Shown piece after piece: positions 5,479-6,101 of a stretch of DNA of 6,101 bases. This DNA is from an uncultured Roseburia sp. GTDB taxonomy: Bacteria; Bacillota; Clostridia; Lachnospirales; Lachnospiraceae. Under the pieces are notes generated by a model. It worked only from the letters and a program-made list of their open reading frames with translations, ran no database searches and was not told where the DNA came from. The DNA lies in NCBI GenBank assembly GCA_946055175.1, contig CAMGET010000094.1, forward strand, positions 1-6,101. The letters run 5' to 3'. Both the position numbers and the translations under genes were made by a program. Each line of letters opens with the position of its first letter. Position 1 is the stretch's first letter.

Positions 5479-6024
5479 ATGGAACGTTTTTTTCAATTGG
5501 ATGGTAATATTCTTCTGTGGATACAGCAATACATACGATGTGATTTATTGACGCCTTTTTTTAGGTTTTTTACAACTTTAGGAGAGGGTGGAGCCATTTG
5601 GATTGCGATTGCAATTATGATATTTTTTATAAAAAAATATCGTAAAACAGGTGTAATGGTGGGAGTGTCTTTGCTGGGGAGCCTGATTTTCATTAATATG
5701 ATTATTAAGAATATAGTAGCAAGAGCAAGACCTGATAAGGTTATAGATACGCTTACAGTTTTAGTCCGTGAGCCGAAGGAATTTTCATTTCCATCCGGCC
5801 ATGCCGCCAGTTCTTTTGCAGCAGGAGTAGTTCTTTATTTGACACTACCGAAAAAATACGGTGTGCCTGCATTGATATTGGCAGTACTCATAAGCCTTTC
5901 ACGATTATATGTAGGGGTACATTATCCGACCGATGTGCTTGGAGGAATGGTAATGGGAACATTGATTGCAGTTGCTGTAGTAAAGGGATGGCAATTGGTG
6001 GAGAAGAAGAGAGTTGGAAAATAG
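5479..6024 (+). CDS. PAP2-family membrane phosphatase
   Basis: An integral membrane phosphatase of the type 2 phosphatidic acid phosphatase superfamily. It has about 181 residues, the size of bacterial BcrC/PgpB-like enzymes. All three catalytic motifs are present: K-x6-RP as KNIVARARP (78-86), PSGH (106-109), and SR-x5-H-x3-D as SRLYVGVHYPTD (142-153). His109 is the expected acid/base and His149 the nucleophile. Five or six hydrophobic helices surround them. Numbering counts from an ATG at 5476. The second ATG (5479) is preferred because AGAGGG at 5468-5473 is then five bases away instead of two. Likely substrates are undecaprenyl pyrophosphate or a phosphatidyl phosphate, acting at the outer face of the membrane; the sequence does not decide. 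It has its own strong promoter. Confidence 0.88.
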   Translation: MERFFQLDGNILLWIQQYIRCDLLTPFFRFFTTLGEGGAIWIAIAIMIFFIKKYRKTGVMVGVSLLGSLIFINMIIKNIVARARPDKVIDTLTVLVREPKEFSFPSGHAASSFAAGVVLYLTLPKKYGVPALILAVLISLSRLYVGVHYPTDVLGGMVMGTLIAVAVVKGWQLVEKKRVGK

Positions 6025-6101
6025 ATATTTAGTGCGGAATTTGAATTTATTGTTTCGTATATTTAGGAAGAAAGAGACTGACTTTTTCTATTAGTATGTA
6101 C

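Noticed and set aside
6025..6101. Possible promoter or gene start at the right edge
   Set aside because: TTGAAT (6041) and TATATT (6058) are only 11 bases apart, and no start codon with a ribosome site opens a supportable frame before the window ends.

Overview
The window looks like chromosomal DNA of a low-GC, endospore-forming member of the Firmicutes. Two genes, gpr and spoIIP, belong to sporulation and germination. The protein sequences and the short GPR suggest a clostridial host, perhaps Lachnospiraceae; that placement is inference, because no search was possible.

Layout from left to right. Positions 1-404 hold a broken remnant that ends in the start of a response-regulator receiver domain, probably the relic of a hybrid sensor kinase. 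A sigma-A-like promoter (417-446) then precedes a membrane acyltransferase of the acyltransferase_3 family (531-1604). holA, encoding DNA polymerase III delta, begins on the very next base (1605-2606). Its stop codon lies in the loop of a terminator hairpin that also serves the converging rpsT gene (ribosomal protein S20, minus strand, 2685-2948, TTG start). rpsT has a near-consensus promoter and a leader of about 80 nt that can fold. Divergent from it lies gpr (germination protease), which carries an in-frame TAG at 3967-3969 that cuts off a recognisable 41-residue C-terminus. Next come spoIIP (4134-5405), a strong extended -10 promoter, and a PAP2-family phosphatase (5479-6024). The last 77 bases hold no gene I can support.

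The order holA - rpsT (reversed here) - gpr - spoIIP resembles the Bacillus subtilis chromosome (yqeN/holA, rpsT, gpr, spoIIP, then lepA), so the core is an old conserved neighbourhood. The genes at its edges, an acyltransferase where comEC sits in B. subtilis and PAP2 after spoIIP, look lineage-specific. SpoIIP acts on septal peptidoglycan during engulfment and GPR degrades the DNA-protecting SASP proteins at germination. holA and rpsT serve replication and translation. PAP2 and the acyltransferase probably act on envelope lipids or glycans.

I found no new multi-gene system such as a defence island, CRISPR array or mobile element. The observation most worth following is the nonsense codon that splits an otherwise intact gpr reading frame.
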